DNA of 64,000 nt from Daphnia carinata (Eukaryota; Arthropoda; Branchiopoda; Diplostraca; Daphniidae). The number at the start of each line of letters is the position of its first letter. The stretch's first letter is position 1. The translations under genes and the position numbers were made by a program. The DNA lies in the NCBI RefSeq assembly GCF_022539665.2, contig NC_081332.1, forward strand, positions 1,323,773-1,387,772. The letters run 5' to 3'. The notes under the pieces were generated by a model that saw only the letters and a list, made by a program, of their open reading frames with translations, was not told the DNA's origin and did no database searches. Positions 44,252 through 56,120 of this stretch are shown one piece after another.

Positions 44252-45694
44252 AACAATTATGGCAATTACGACATGGACTTTGGCAATGGACAATCGAAAT
44301 CAGCGACACAATTTTCTTTTTTTCTTGATTAGGAATATTGCAATGAATGGTTCCAGAGGAGTTTCAAATAAAAGCAACAAATTATAGAATTATGCATCCC
44401 TCTTTTTATTTTTAATGGTTTAATAAAAAGTTGAATCACAAGTATACAATGAGGAGTGAGGAGTTGAGGACAGCTAATTTTGATTCAACTGATTCAAATA
44501 TGACAGGAGTTTCTAATTTTTTTTTCAGTCAAATGAACAGCAATAAATCATAGGGATGATAATAATGACCTAACTTTTAGCCAAAAATCAAAGTAATTAA
44601 AAAATTATTGCAAAGATTATTTTAATTATTATTGTATAATTAAATCAGGCAACCATGGATGGAAGACCGCAATTTATACGTAGTTCATTGTGCGCCATTA
44701 GCCTGGCAAAATGCTATCGATAGTTGTGAGCGTAAAATATAATAGCCACCTGAGCAAACTAATTCAATCTAATTGCATTAGAACATATATTTTAAAATTG
44801 CGAGTAAACAATACGTCGATTTGCATCACGGACGTTTTGCTTACCCACACCTAATGCCTGGCGAAGTAAACTATTTACTGCCATAGTGTGCCTGAAGCCT
44901 GAAAATTGAAGAACTTCCAAGACAGGCAGGGGATGAGTATGAAACTGTTCTAAAATCCTTTTGATGTAAAACAAGGCTAATGAGTTTTGCTTTCTAGACC
45001 CATAGCATCTGCAAGTAATGCACAAGGTCAAGAAATCAAGAAGGATAGGCGATTAATTCAATGACAACGGTTCGGAAACTGAAGACCCATCTACAGCAAA
45101 ATTGCCGCGTACGTATAAGATTTGAATTGGTAAACTTGTTTCTTTATGGCCGAATATGTGTACCTTGATTATGCACGTGATTGTTCACTGGAACGAACGT
45201 AAAAAGGGTCATAAAAACGTAACAGTGATGTGTCACGAAAACATCCGGATCGGCGTGTTAGTGGGTTCTGAAAAACAAAGTTAATAGTTCGTTGTTGGTT
45301 GCCGATGAATGTGTAAACGTGTCCAGTCACCCATAAAATTGCTCCACCGATGTAGTTAGGAACCTTTTTCTAGCAATAAGCGTATTCAGAGCAGTGATGG
45401 GCAGTGACCTGAAATGACAGTAAAAGTTGGCCCAAATAAAATGTTAATACTAATGTATGTTTGAATACTAGTTTTTGGCTTTTATTTTCCTGTTTGTGTA
45501 GAGTCTAGACAGTAGGATTATAACACGTAATCGGATATTAAAGAGAAATAATTTTCTGCTCTAGATCTCTCGGCCATAGCTTTTGACCTACCCTTGGAAA
45601 TTGGTCTGACGTAAGAGCGCTGTTTTTACCACCTATAAAAACCATGGACTGACTCTTGAGGTCAGACTTTTTTTTTGGAAAATTCATCACGATA
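44252..45694. other. Intergenic region before the receptor cluster
   Basis: AT-rich sequence of about 1.4 kb with no supported gene. An AATAAA near 44368 probably ends the Asn-ladder transcript. A minus-strand ORF of 79 codons at 44792-45031 has no identifiable motif. A TATA-like word (CTATAAAAAC near 45633) may belong to the first ionotropic receptor gene. Confidence 0.5.
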
Positions 45695-47615
45695 ATGTCG
45701 TTTAGTACAGTTGTCGTCCTTGGTCTCGTTTTGGCCGTCCCAACTGCTAAGTCTCTGATAAAACCCATGACTGGCGTTCATTTGAAAGTATCAGCCTATT
45801 ACGTAAGTAAATTGTTATACCTACACCTTTTTTTCATAGTGGCCATTAGAGAATACTTTTTGTTTTGTTTTTTTACAGGAACCACCGATTTTTACGTTTG
45901 TAAAGGACGTGCATAATTCGAGCATTATTCAGTATGCTGGCCTGTACAAGGACATTATGGATTGGCTGTCAACTTCCTTAAATTTCACGTGAGTTTAACT
46001 CTTTCAAAATATTTGGTTTTCTCATTTCGTTCGAATGCCATGAAAACACTTGAACATTTGCGTTTTATTCATAGCTATTCATTTGTTGAAGTGCCAGCCA
46101 ACGCCGTGAAAACACACGGATCTCTCGATTCCACTCTGATCGACTATTTGATCAGAAAAGTATGCACAACTTTGATGAATTGAAAAGCGGAGGGATGTGT
46201 AAAAAAATTTGCATTCTTCTATTAGGAAGTTGATATGATTTCTCGTTTGATGACTCCCAGGGTTGATCTTCTTGGCATTATGGATTTTACCACACCCGTT
46301 ACCGTGACGCAATTTGCGTTTACGCAACCATTTCCTAAAGTCGAGGAAGATATCTTAGCGTCGGTGAAACCTTTTCAAAAGATGGTAAGTTCTATAAGTT
46401 CCATTACTTAAAAAAATGGAATCTCCTATGAATGACGTATAACAGGTGTGGCTCTCAATTGGCGTTTCTTTTATTGCCGTTATTTTGGCAATGACGTTTG
46501 TGGTAAAGAAAGGATCGATAGAACATTATAAGAACAAAACAACTGCTGGTATTTCAGCGGAGTTGGCCATGTATGGATTTCTTATTCTCCTCGGCCAAGG
46601 TAAGATTTAATAAAAAAAAATGGCATTGAATGTTAACATAAATGTCTAATTGGCGTAAAACAAAATAGGTGGACGTTTGCCAAGCAGTCGGCTGTCTTTG
46701 CGTTTGATAGCGGGATCTTGGTGCTTGATGGCCGTCGTTCTTGGCTACGGCTTCAGCGGGACATTAATCTCAAATATTACCGCTCCGAAATACGACCCAG
46801 TAATCAATACTTACGAGGACATGGCAAACAGCAAAACAATGCGGATCACCGTAGCAAGAGGAAGTCCATTTGCACAGAATATGCTGGTATAACGCACCTT
46901 TATAAGAATCAAATCTTTAATTCTTACGTTTCAATCGTTTGATAGAATGCTACTTCGGGAGTGATGGGAAAACTTGGTAATTCGTTGAGACAAAATCCTG
47001 GAGATTTAATTCTGCTACTACCTCGTCAAATGTCAGGTCATTTGCTTACGGGTTGCTGCGCTTACCTTGAGGTTAGTTTTCCATTTCACTATTATGGTAA
47101 TAATTTTCAACATTGCATTTTGAACTCAGTCTAAAACTATCGGTGATATCATCGTTCGCACGGTCATGTTGAAATCAGGTGGAAAGTGTCTTTTGACTAC
47201 CGGCAAACCCGTCGATTACTCTGAACTACTCAGTTTCGGCATAACTAAAGATTTCCGTTACCGCTCCATCATCGATAAACAGTTGTGGCTATTCCAGCAT
47301 AACATAGCATTGCAAGAAGTTACCTTATTTTTATTGGACAGGTTGCAGCTGATGCGTGAAAGCGGTCTGTTTTCGTTCTTCAGGAAGAAATACGTCGTAG
47401 AGGCTGATAAATGCAATGCCCGTCAGGTGTTGCAACCAAAAAAGAAACCGTTGGCGCTCTTTGATTTTGCAAGTGCATTTTTCGTGCTGGGCATAGGAGG
47501 CATCCTTTCTCTCTTGGTCTTCTTCAGCGAATGGATGTCGATTATTTATCTGCGTCGTGGTCGTGTCAATCACTGTCGACATCCAGCAGTAATAAATACT
47601 GAAGAATTGATGTAG
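45695..47615 (+). CDS. Ionotropic receptor (IR) 1, variant iGluR chemoreceptor
   Basis: IRs are ligand-gated cation channels related to glutamate receptors and used by arthropods as chemoreceptors. Nine exons: 45695-45802, 45879-45988, 46075-46159, 46226-46384, 46446-46599, 46669-46886, 46946-47071, 47130-47281 and 47342-47615, about 461 residues. A signal peptide leads into the S1 half of the ligand domain (GVHLKVSAYYEPPIFTF, LNFTYSFVEV). M1 is VWLSIGVSFIAVILAMTFVV, and M3 is the SLRLIAGSWCLMAVVLGYGF segment with GTLIS replacing the SYTANL motif of glutamate receptors. S2 ends with MRESGLFSFF before M4 (FDFASAFFVLGIGGILSLLV). There is no amino-terminal domain, as in divergent IRs. The last intron (47282-47341) is 60 nt, free of stops and has a weak GTTGTG donor; it is called from its exact match to introns in the other three genes. 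Confidence 0.85.
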
Positions 47616-48107
47616 AACAATCAGCTTGGCAATGGACCAGACATGAATATGGTGTTTGAGTTTCTATTCATCTTACGTCAGTCTAATGCAATATTCTAAT
47701 CATATTAATTCTAATGTTATGCTAGCTTTTTCTTGAAGATAGCTAGTGGTTTTATCATTAAAATTTATACTGTTCGCTACGATATTAGTTGACGCAGTCG
47801 ACAGACGGTTTCTGCAAAATCCATGTCTTAACAGAGGAATTGATATGTAAAGTGGCCATTTGTATGCCTCAGTGATTGAATCAACGTATCCTAAACTGGG
47901 ACGAAAAGCAGCAGGGCAGTATGAAGAATACTGCAAACGAATAATTTACAGTACCTACGGTTGACGTAGGAGTTCTTAATGCCTTACAGTTCTACATAAA
48001 TGGATTGCTTTTTGTTATCATCTGCAACTTGTATACTTGAGACCGTGAAAGAGACAAGATAGTCTCACATTAGTAGGAAGGTCAATCGTGAAAACAGTTC
48101 GCCAATA
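47616..48107. other. Spacer between IR1 and IR2
   Basis: About 490 bp of AT-rich sequence between two receptor genes on the same strand. It should hold the IR1 3' end and the IR2 promoter. No other feature is seen. Confidence 0.5.
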
Positions 48108-50015
48108 ATGTTCTTCGTCACTGGATTTTTCTTTGGTGTTTTACTCGTCGTCGGAAGTTTGGCCAAACAAATGACTGGGGTACATCTGAAAATTGCAGTT
48201 AATCACGTAAGTAAATGAAGTAAAATTCTAGTCAATAACTACTTTAAAGTGAAGAGGTGTAAATTTATTATTAGGAACCGCCAATCTTCTCCATCATCCG
48301 GAATCCAACTAACGAGAGCTCAGTCCGCTACTCTGGTTTCACCAAAGATGCCTTTCAAATTCTATCCAGTGTCCTCGGTTTCACGTAAGTCTGATATGAT
48401 TGTTGTTTTTATAGTATTTCTTTTTAAGACTTCGAATATAATTAGATTATATGTTGCCAGGTTTTCGTTTGTGGAAGTCACACCGACTATGGTCAAAAAT
48501 AAAGGATCAATTGATGCTGCCATGGTTCACCAACTATTGGGAAAGGTATTTCACAAGCTTTAATCAATTATAATACAACTAATTTTTAAAATGTATATAT
48601 ATATATATGTATATGTATATATATATAATAGAGCGCTGATATTGACGGACGACTTATTTCCCCAACTGCGGAACGTTTAGAGTACATGGATTTTACCCTG
48701 GCTGTCTCTGTTTTGAATTTCGCCATCATCCAACCAATGCCCAACATTAATAATCGATTCATGGCGCCGTTCAAACCCTTTCAGTCAACGGTACATAGTT
48801 CTAATGCACCTGTGAATGAATAACTTTAAAACTCAATTGAAATTTCGATTTTTTTTATCAGGTGTGGTACATGATTTTCGTTGCATTCGGTGCCACCGTC
48901 GTCTTTCTCAGCATGATCACGAAATGTACCAGATCAAGCAAACCTATTCCGAGGCAAATGCAATCGAGAGTGTTCCCCGGAGCCGCTTGGTACACGTTTA
49001 GTGTCTTAGTCGCACAAGGTAATTGTCTTTTTTTTTTTTTTTTTACCTTTATTCAACTATTGGAAAGAGTTGTATTGCATAGGCGCATATTTCCCGTCCA
49101 ATCGTGTGTCTCTCCGTTCCATCGCCGGTTCATGGTGTCTGGTGGCAGTCGTTTTAGTTTACGCCTACAATGGTACGCTGATTTCTCACGTATCGCTACC
49201 AAAGTATGAACCAATCGTTAATAACTGGGCAGACCTCGCAGCCAATAAGAATCTGCGCGTTACCGCTCAAAGAGGAAGCCTTTCTGCTAATATCATCTTG
49301 GTAACCTTTAAGAAAAAAGACAATGCGAAATATGCGTAATTTGGAAAAATTCTGTGATTATGCAGAGCTCAAAAACAGGTTCGTTGAAAACGTTGGGTGA
49401 TTCGTTGAGACGACATCCTGAAGATCTTTTGTTGTCGTTACCTGGTGAACTGGAGAGGATTTTGCATTCGGGTTGCTGTGCCTACGTTGGAGTTACTACA
49501 TTTCTAATTAGACAAATGCCATTTTTCTGTTAGTTATCAATTAAATGCATTGTTAATTAGGTCAAGAGGCTAGGAGAGCTCATAGTTTATGGGAGCATGA
49601 TAGCTCATGGAGAATGTAAGCTGACTATGGGCAAAGAACTTGATTATTCACAAGTTTGGACTTTCGGCGTCGCTAAAAATTTTCCTTACCTTTCAAGCAT
49701 CAACAAAGGGTAACTATGAAAGAAAATGCAAATTCATGTTATTAACAATTATGGAATGTTAGCATACAATCGATGCGGCAAAGTGGACTTCTCACACGAA
49801 TTGGGAAAACGTATTTGAAACCAATCGATAAATGTTTGGCTAGTTCTGCTGCTCGACCCAAACAAAGTCAATTGACTCTTTACGATTTGGCTGGTGCTTT
49901 TACCATCATTTTCGGCCTGGGATGTCTTTTTTCAATTTTGGTTTACCTGCTAGAAATGGTGGTGCCGTACCTAGTTAGCAAGACTCGTAGCCCGGATGCG
50001 GAAATTACGCAGTGA
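48108..50015 (+). CDS. Ionotropic receptor (IR) 2
   Basis: Nine exons: 48108-48206, 48275-48384, 48461-48545, 48632-48790, 48862-49018, 49083-49300, 49366-49491, 49561-49709 and 49763-50015, 451 residues. It is a tandem paralog of IR1: exons 2, 3, 4, 6 and 7 have exactly the same lengths (110, 85, 159, 218, 126 bp). A signal peptide precedes GVHLKIAVNHEPPIFSI. The S1 end contains LEYMDFTLAVSV. M1 is WYMIFVAFGATVVFLSMI and M3 is IAGSWCLVAVVLVYAYNGTLISHV. A cysteine pair sits in SGCCAYV, and M4 is DLAGAFTIIFGLGCLFSILVY. Intron 3 ends in an (AT)n tract next to the acceptor. All splice sites look usable and no frame break was found. Confidence 0.86.
48590..48629 (+). repeat. (AT)n microsatellite at an acceptor site
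   Basis: Alternating AT/GT sequence (ATATATATATATGTATATG and on) fills the 3' end of IR2 intron 3 and replaces the usual pyrimidine tract immediately before the AG at 48630-48631. Confidence 0.85.
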
Positions 50016-52240
50016 AATATTTCTAATGAACAAAAGGGAACGTGTGTTCCAAACTTTAACAGGAAAAATGGTTAGATCTAAATATCTATCTTAAGAATAC
50101 ACAGACGTGCGAATTTACGCAATTATTCTACCCCATATTAATCAATTGTTGATGGAATATACAAAACTTCTATTTGGTATAGGTTTTTCTTTAAAAACAT
50201 GAAGTGGTAAACAAAAATGGTACCAACATTTTATCATTTTCAAAATTGCTCTACGTGTATTGAAATTCAGTGAATACAATTACATTTAAATTTATAAGAC
50301 TATCCACATATTTTCATTTAAATGTATAGCATATGTCTGGAATATGACCGTTCTTCTCCTGCACTGGTTTGGATATAGGAAGAGCTCTTTGGAGCATTAA
50401 TGAATGATGTAGATTGTCATTTGTTAGTTGTGTAGGACCGTTTTCCCTCCTTTTGTGACATAACAAGAGTGTCATAACAATACATTTGAAAGAAAGCTGT
50501 TGAATACAAGATGTGTCCTTTATGGATTTTTCTATTGATTAATCAAGAAAATGTCATGAATTTATCGATCGCTATCGATTCAAACAACAGCGTACACGTG
50601 TCTGAACCAGGCAAGATGAGCAATACGTGGGTACATTTTCAATACTTACACCTTCGTGGCTGATTTAGGGCTCTCTACAAATGAATCACGTCAATAAGCA
50701 TTTGCAAAAGTATTTGATAAACTTTCTTAATTGCGTACGTACAATCCACATTGCAAGAAAACTATGGAAATCAAACAAAATGTAAGCTTGTGAGCTTGGA
50801 CATGTCGTTCACATATTTTCTGTTTAATTCCGCTACTGTTTTTAATCTCACAATTGTTTATGCACGACGTCAATAAGTCGTTTATATTAATTTTCTTTCA
50901 TAATAGCTTGAAATATTCACCCTTTTTGCAGCAGACGTAAAACGTGCGATATCTGGGAGGTGGTGACGGTTTACGTAACCTGTCCTTGGAATTTTCAGGT
51001 GGAATCGTTCTCTTCCCTACGAACATAAAAGTTTTTCAGGTTATAAAAGGTGCACGTGCAAAAAGGTCAATAATCAGTGTGTATTTAGATACTTTAAAAG
51101 GGTTGATGTCTAGCCGTTCAAATCAATAGAAAAAGTGGTACCAAGCGAGACCCACGTCTCACTTTTCATCTGCTCAGCTAGTAACCTACCGCCAAAACCT
51201 ATTTGTTTATATTCTTCTTTAAGCTACCACCGAAATATTTTGCCTCCTCATGGATGCTATAGGTTAACAAAATTTAATAATTTGGTCTCAATTTCAGGGA
51301 TCTGTCACCTTATATTAGCAAAATTTGTATATTTGTCCTTTTGAATGTGTCACACATGCCTTCTATCACCTTATCACAGAGAAACTATACATGTGTTGTG
51401 AATGATTATAATTTAATTACAATTTTGATTCTATTTCTCCTTTTGGAATGTTTATTATGTTCATCTTCTGGGTTCTATAATCTGGTAACAATTCAGACAA
51501 AGGAAACTGCTACGTCAATTCAGTTATCCAGCAATAGTTGAGCTATAGGTCAGTTCTCACATTATTAGCCTAAAAATTTGTTTGAGGTAATACTGTCCTT
51601 TTTTACAGGTTAGACATTTCACTGGAAAACATTCAACATGCTGGCTGGGTTGGGAAATGGATGGAATCAATTGGTGAGGTAAACCTTTTTCGTTGGGACT
51701 TTTTTCACTTGTGTATTCTATTGAGAAAGGGAAATAGGCTTTTAGTTTGACAGCATGTTTAGTTGTTACTGCATGCAGGGCACATGTTCATGTTGCATTA
51801 CAATTGTGGAGGTGGGATCTGTCCAAATTTGTTTCTGTTGTTATCCAGGACCAGAAACAACATTTTATATTTTTTCTATTTCAATAGTGTATTTAGTTGG
51901 ATGTCTGTCGATTCGTTAACATGAAAGCTTATTATCCTAGTTCTCTAATGGTATGCTCTAATGGTACGTTCTCCAATCTAGTAATAGTAACCTGTTTTCT
52001 TCAGGGCATATTTATTATTTAATAGTAATATAGCTTCATGTTTACATGTTTAGGCAACCCAAGATGGAGAGGACAACATTTATTTTGCCACCATGTTACG
52101 AATAACACATATTTGACAACTAATGCTACTTAAAATAATGAAAAGGAGTAGCCTGAACATTTGATGTGGTAATATTTTACCCTGCACATCTTGGCGGCAA
52201 TGGCAACTTTTTGTCGTAAGTATAAGCATGAAAAGTTCTG
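50016..52240. other. Intergenic region between the convergent receptor pairs
   Basis: About 2.2 kb where the + strand and - strand receptor genes face each other with their 3' ends. AT-rich. ORFs of 60-70 codons (for example 51135-51344) show no motif. No receptor exon fragments were recognised. Confidence 0.5.
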
Positions 52241-54164
52241 CTACGAGTTTTCTTGGGCATGCATCACATTTCTAAACGTATTCAACTTGATATTTATAAA
52301 CGACATTATCAATGAATATAGAATTTCGCCGACAAAACACAAGAACGAAAGAATGCATCCAGAAATTAAGACGCTAAACGCTCCTGAGAAATTCTTTAAG
52401 GTGATTTTTGTTTTGTTTTCAAATATTTCGCTCTTTCGTTTTTTATCCGCTTTGTTTAGACAGAAGTTGGCGTTTTTGTTTTTCTGCTCTTCCTTTCGAG
52501 TCCAAAAATCGATCAGCCCGCCTTGATGCAGCTCCATGAATCTGCACCACGAATAATTGGTATTATGCCATGACTGCACATTTGAAAGGACTGAATATTA
52601 GTACCCCTTGGTGAAAGATTTGGTGTGGGGATTTTTCCAGGGCAGGGCCCATGCCGTGATTCCCGGAGACGGGTTGGATTTTCTAGCAATAGCCAAGTGG
52701 CATTTGTTGGTGGCTTTGAAATCTTCGTCGAGGACAGTCAAAGCACCAAACGCGGCCTTTTCGTACGTATTTACAAAAAACAGACAATTGAATTAATTCA
52801 ACAGATAATTTCATCTACCTGGATGTAGGCGTATCGTTCGTATTTCACCAGGTTGACGCAATGTTCCTTTTTCGTGCAACGCGATTTCGGATTTGACTTT
52901 AGCCTGTCGCCGAGTTGCTTGTAAGGTCCATCTTTGGCCGTCTAGATAAAGAATTTAACGAACCGTAGGATAGATCTACTATGTTTTAATTTACAGAAAG
53001 AACGGTGTCTAAGGCTCTCCCCTTATCAATGGCAAAAGGAACGTGCGGTTTATCAGCAAGATCCCGAAGGGAAACGACTAATAGTTCTGCATTCGATTTC
53101 AGAATGTGAGAAATCAAGACGCTGTTGTAGGCGCAAACGAGTACGAAAGTGCCCAAGCACCAACAGCCCAAAACAAATAAAACCGCATTTCGTGATGTTG
53201 CGGAAAATCTGCCGCCTTCGTATACAGCAAAACGCGTGTGTTATCATTTGGTTAAAATCGTAAATTAATTAGCTTACCTTGGTTCAAAAGGATCTGCAAT
53301 ATGATGATAATTGTTTGGCATGTGGTTACGAGGGATGAAGGTTTTGCTTCTCGTTTCCGATCCAGCATAGATGAAGCTATCGGTCGAGTAGAAAAATGAA
53401 ATACGAGCGCCGTAATCGGAATGAAGGAAATCAGTGCGATCCAGACCTATGGTAACCAAGAAGTAAAATTTTATGAACTGAAATTTCATCACTAATCAAT
53501 TAGGTGTGTAATAGTTACCGGAAGTTGGAAGGGTTCGGTGATGGCTGCGATGTTGGCTGTTGATTCCGGCATTGGTATTACAACATCGATTGTCGTGTAC
53601 GCATAACCTTCCGCAAAATCCATTAATCCTAAACGGCTAGTTGCCATTAGGATGGTTCCAACAATCACGTCACATCGCTGCAAAACTTCAGCGTTAATTT
53701 CGAGCTACTAAACACTGCATCATTTATTTGGTGAGTCAACGTACCCCGTTTCTCATGTAATAAGCCATTCCTGGTGAACCGTCACTTTGTTTCTCTAAGA
53801 AGGTGTCGTTCACTTGTAGAATCGAATACCTTCGTCGTTTACGTATAATACTTGTAACGATAAAGAAATGTTGAGAAATCATTAAAGCAACTTACGTGAA
53901 CTTAAAACGTTGAGATAATGCAGCGAGAGTGTTAGCTCCTACACCGTGTAACTTGAGTATGTGACCGGAGGCGTTTCTCATTACATACAAGTGAACAGCC
54001 GTGTGCTTTCGGACCCAAGAAAAATATAAAAGAATTCTAATTTTCAAATCTTTTTAGTTTACCTGTGCACCTACAAACAAGTGTTTTCCTTGAAGCGGAT
54101 TGTATTCGCTTGACACGATTCCTACCAGAGCCAAGAAGAACGAAGACCAGTGAAATCCCTTCAT
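52241..54164 (-). CDS. Ionotropic receptor (IR) 3
   Basis: Nine exons in transcript order: 54063-54164, 53896-54005, 53745-53829, 53519-53677, 53278-53446, 52995-53215, 52819-52941, 52605-52756 and 52241-52541, 473 residues. The ATG at 54164 is preferred because it opens a signal peptide (MKGFHWSSFFLALVGIVSS); an upstream in-frame ATG at 54239 would bury it. S1 includes QRFKFTYSILQVND and MDFAEGYAYTT. M1 is VWIALISFIPITALVF. M3 is NAVLFVLGCWCLGTFVLVCA with AYNSVLISHI in place of the SYTANL motif. Cysteines KSRCTKKEHC and KATNKCHLA are shared with IR4. The last exon reads FMELHQGGLIDFW and then M4 (GAFSVLISGCILSFLCFVGE). Exon lengths 110, 85, 159 and 152 equal those of IR1. Confidence 0.86.
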
Positions 54165-56120
54165 GGCTGGAGAAGAACAACGCGTTCTAAAATTGGAACT
54201 CAACTGTTGCGTCAAGTGTGGTGGAGGAATGGATTTCAACAGATTGGAAGAGAACCATTCTTTTTATCCAAGCCAACGAACACGAGAGGGTATAATTCTA
54301 TCGCCGCGACATCTAAAGATCCTGTCGAAACATCACATTAAAAATCCACAACATTTTTATTCCATATATCTATTTTGTTGTAAGCAACGATAATCCTAGG
54401 TTTTGGTAAGTTCGGTTCATACGTTGTCAAGGAAACGCTGTCATTTAGAATTAGAAAAATCACAAGTTGGAAATCATGGATGGTAAAAATTTCAGATCTA
54501 GGAAAAGAAATAATTCAACATCTGTCACGGGATGTAGCTCCATATAAAACGAAAGATTGGGAATTTTCTTTAAGTTAACATAAAGCTTACCACGAAAAAT
54601 ATCATTCATCATTTCATTGCCGTCGAAAAGATGTCAATTTTAATATTGTATGATACGAATGAAACTACATTGTAACTTCCCAACTACGGAGTGTACACTT
54701 ATGTACCTCGTGAACCACAAGAACAGAATGCAGCTAAAAATATGTGACTTGTCGACAGCTTGTAAGTTCTAAGAATGAATAAAGGTAAAAACCTAGGTAT
54801 TGATTAAAACTGCCATGCCCTACACAAGAAAATGTTAGGCAGCCATTTTACATGTCGATTTTTGTTCAGTAACCTGTAGAAGCTGCCATTTCCTATGTGG
54901 CTCTTAGTGGAAAACAAATATGAAATTCTTCGAAAATTTCTAACTGATTAATGATATAGGGCAAAAAAATTTATGTAAATGTGGTGACATATTTGTTTTT
55001 CTATAACGATAGTGATAAGCAATACTTCGATATATTGATGTTTTAGCATTATGTATAGTTGTTTATCTTCCCATTCCTTGCTTGCCATGTGCATTATCTT
55101 TTCCAGCCTCTTACATTTTTCTCATTTTTGCTTAGATTAAAAAAACAAAAACAAGAAAAAGTCTTCCGAAGTCTTGACAATCTACCATGATAAAGGAAAA
55201 GGTCAGTAAAGTACTCGGTTGTCCTTTAGTGTAATTGGCGATGTTGTAATCGAATCATTCTAAACTGAGCCCGCCAAAAAGTGCAGACATTCACGAATGA
55301 AACAGGCCACAAAGAAATGACATAACCATTAATGGAGACGTTCGTCAAATAAAGGTATGTTGTTTTTTCATTGCGTGCTATATTATGCTACGTTAATTGC
55401 TGTCTGTTTTATTAGTTGATAGAAGTTCCTAACGAGAGCCTGAATCGAACTTTATTGAACTCTGGAAACTAGTGACGACCTGTGTAACTGCCATTGGAAT
55501 TTTTCTGGTGAAATTCTTCCCTACCCTGCGAAAATGAGGTGTTTTGCGTCGTAAAACGTGTTCAGTCTTTTGATTACGACAAACATTTTGATCGTCCTCT
55601 GCAGATTGTTATGTAGCCTTTCTGGATTAATTTCTTCATTAATATCACTAGTTGTAAGTAGTCGTTTGACTTCAGTTCCACTCATGGAAAGCAAAAGATT
55701 GCATTGCATGCTCAGAATTTGTTTTGCCCTTACAGTGATTCCCAAAGTATGTATCATTGACAGTGTTTTCCTCTGTCATTTTTTTAATTAGCAGGTGCAT
55801 CAGATTGCAAAAAATTGGAGGCAATTGATGTTAAGAAGTAAACATGCCCACATAATATGCATTTGGGACACATGCAGTAAAATGCAAACATCTCCTAAAC
55901 AAACTGGTAAATATCCATTTCTTGTTAGAATTCACGTCATAAGAAGTTTAATCAATTTTCGGAAGCTTCCAATGCCGCCGTAATTCCATGCATTTATTAA
56001 GTGCAGTTCTGTTTTTCCCATTAAGGACAAGTCTGGAAAACTGCAGTAAACTCAAATAGTCTATTTTTCCATGGCCACAAAAAGGTTGGAAGGAATAGCT
56101 TAGTCTTCCTCTCTACTCGT
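54165..56120. other. Intergenic region between IR3 and IR4
   Basis: About 1.96 kb upstream of IR3 and downstream of IR4. AT-rich, with no recognised receptor fragments, tRNA or repeat. The IR3 promoter should lie just above 54164. Short ORFs near 55558-55983 have no identifiable motif. Confidence 0.5.

Noticed and set aside
54165-54239. Upstream ATG for IR3
   Set aside because: Starting there adds 25 polar residues before the signal peptide, which would disturb secretion; the sister genes start directly at the signal peptide.
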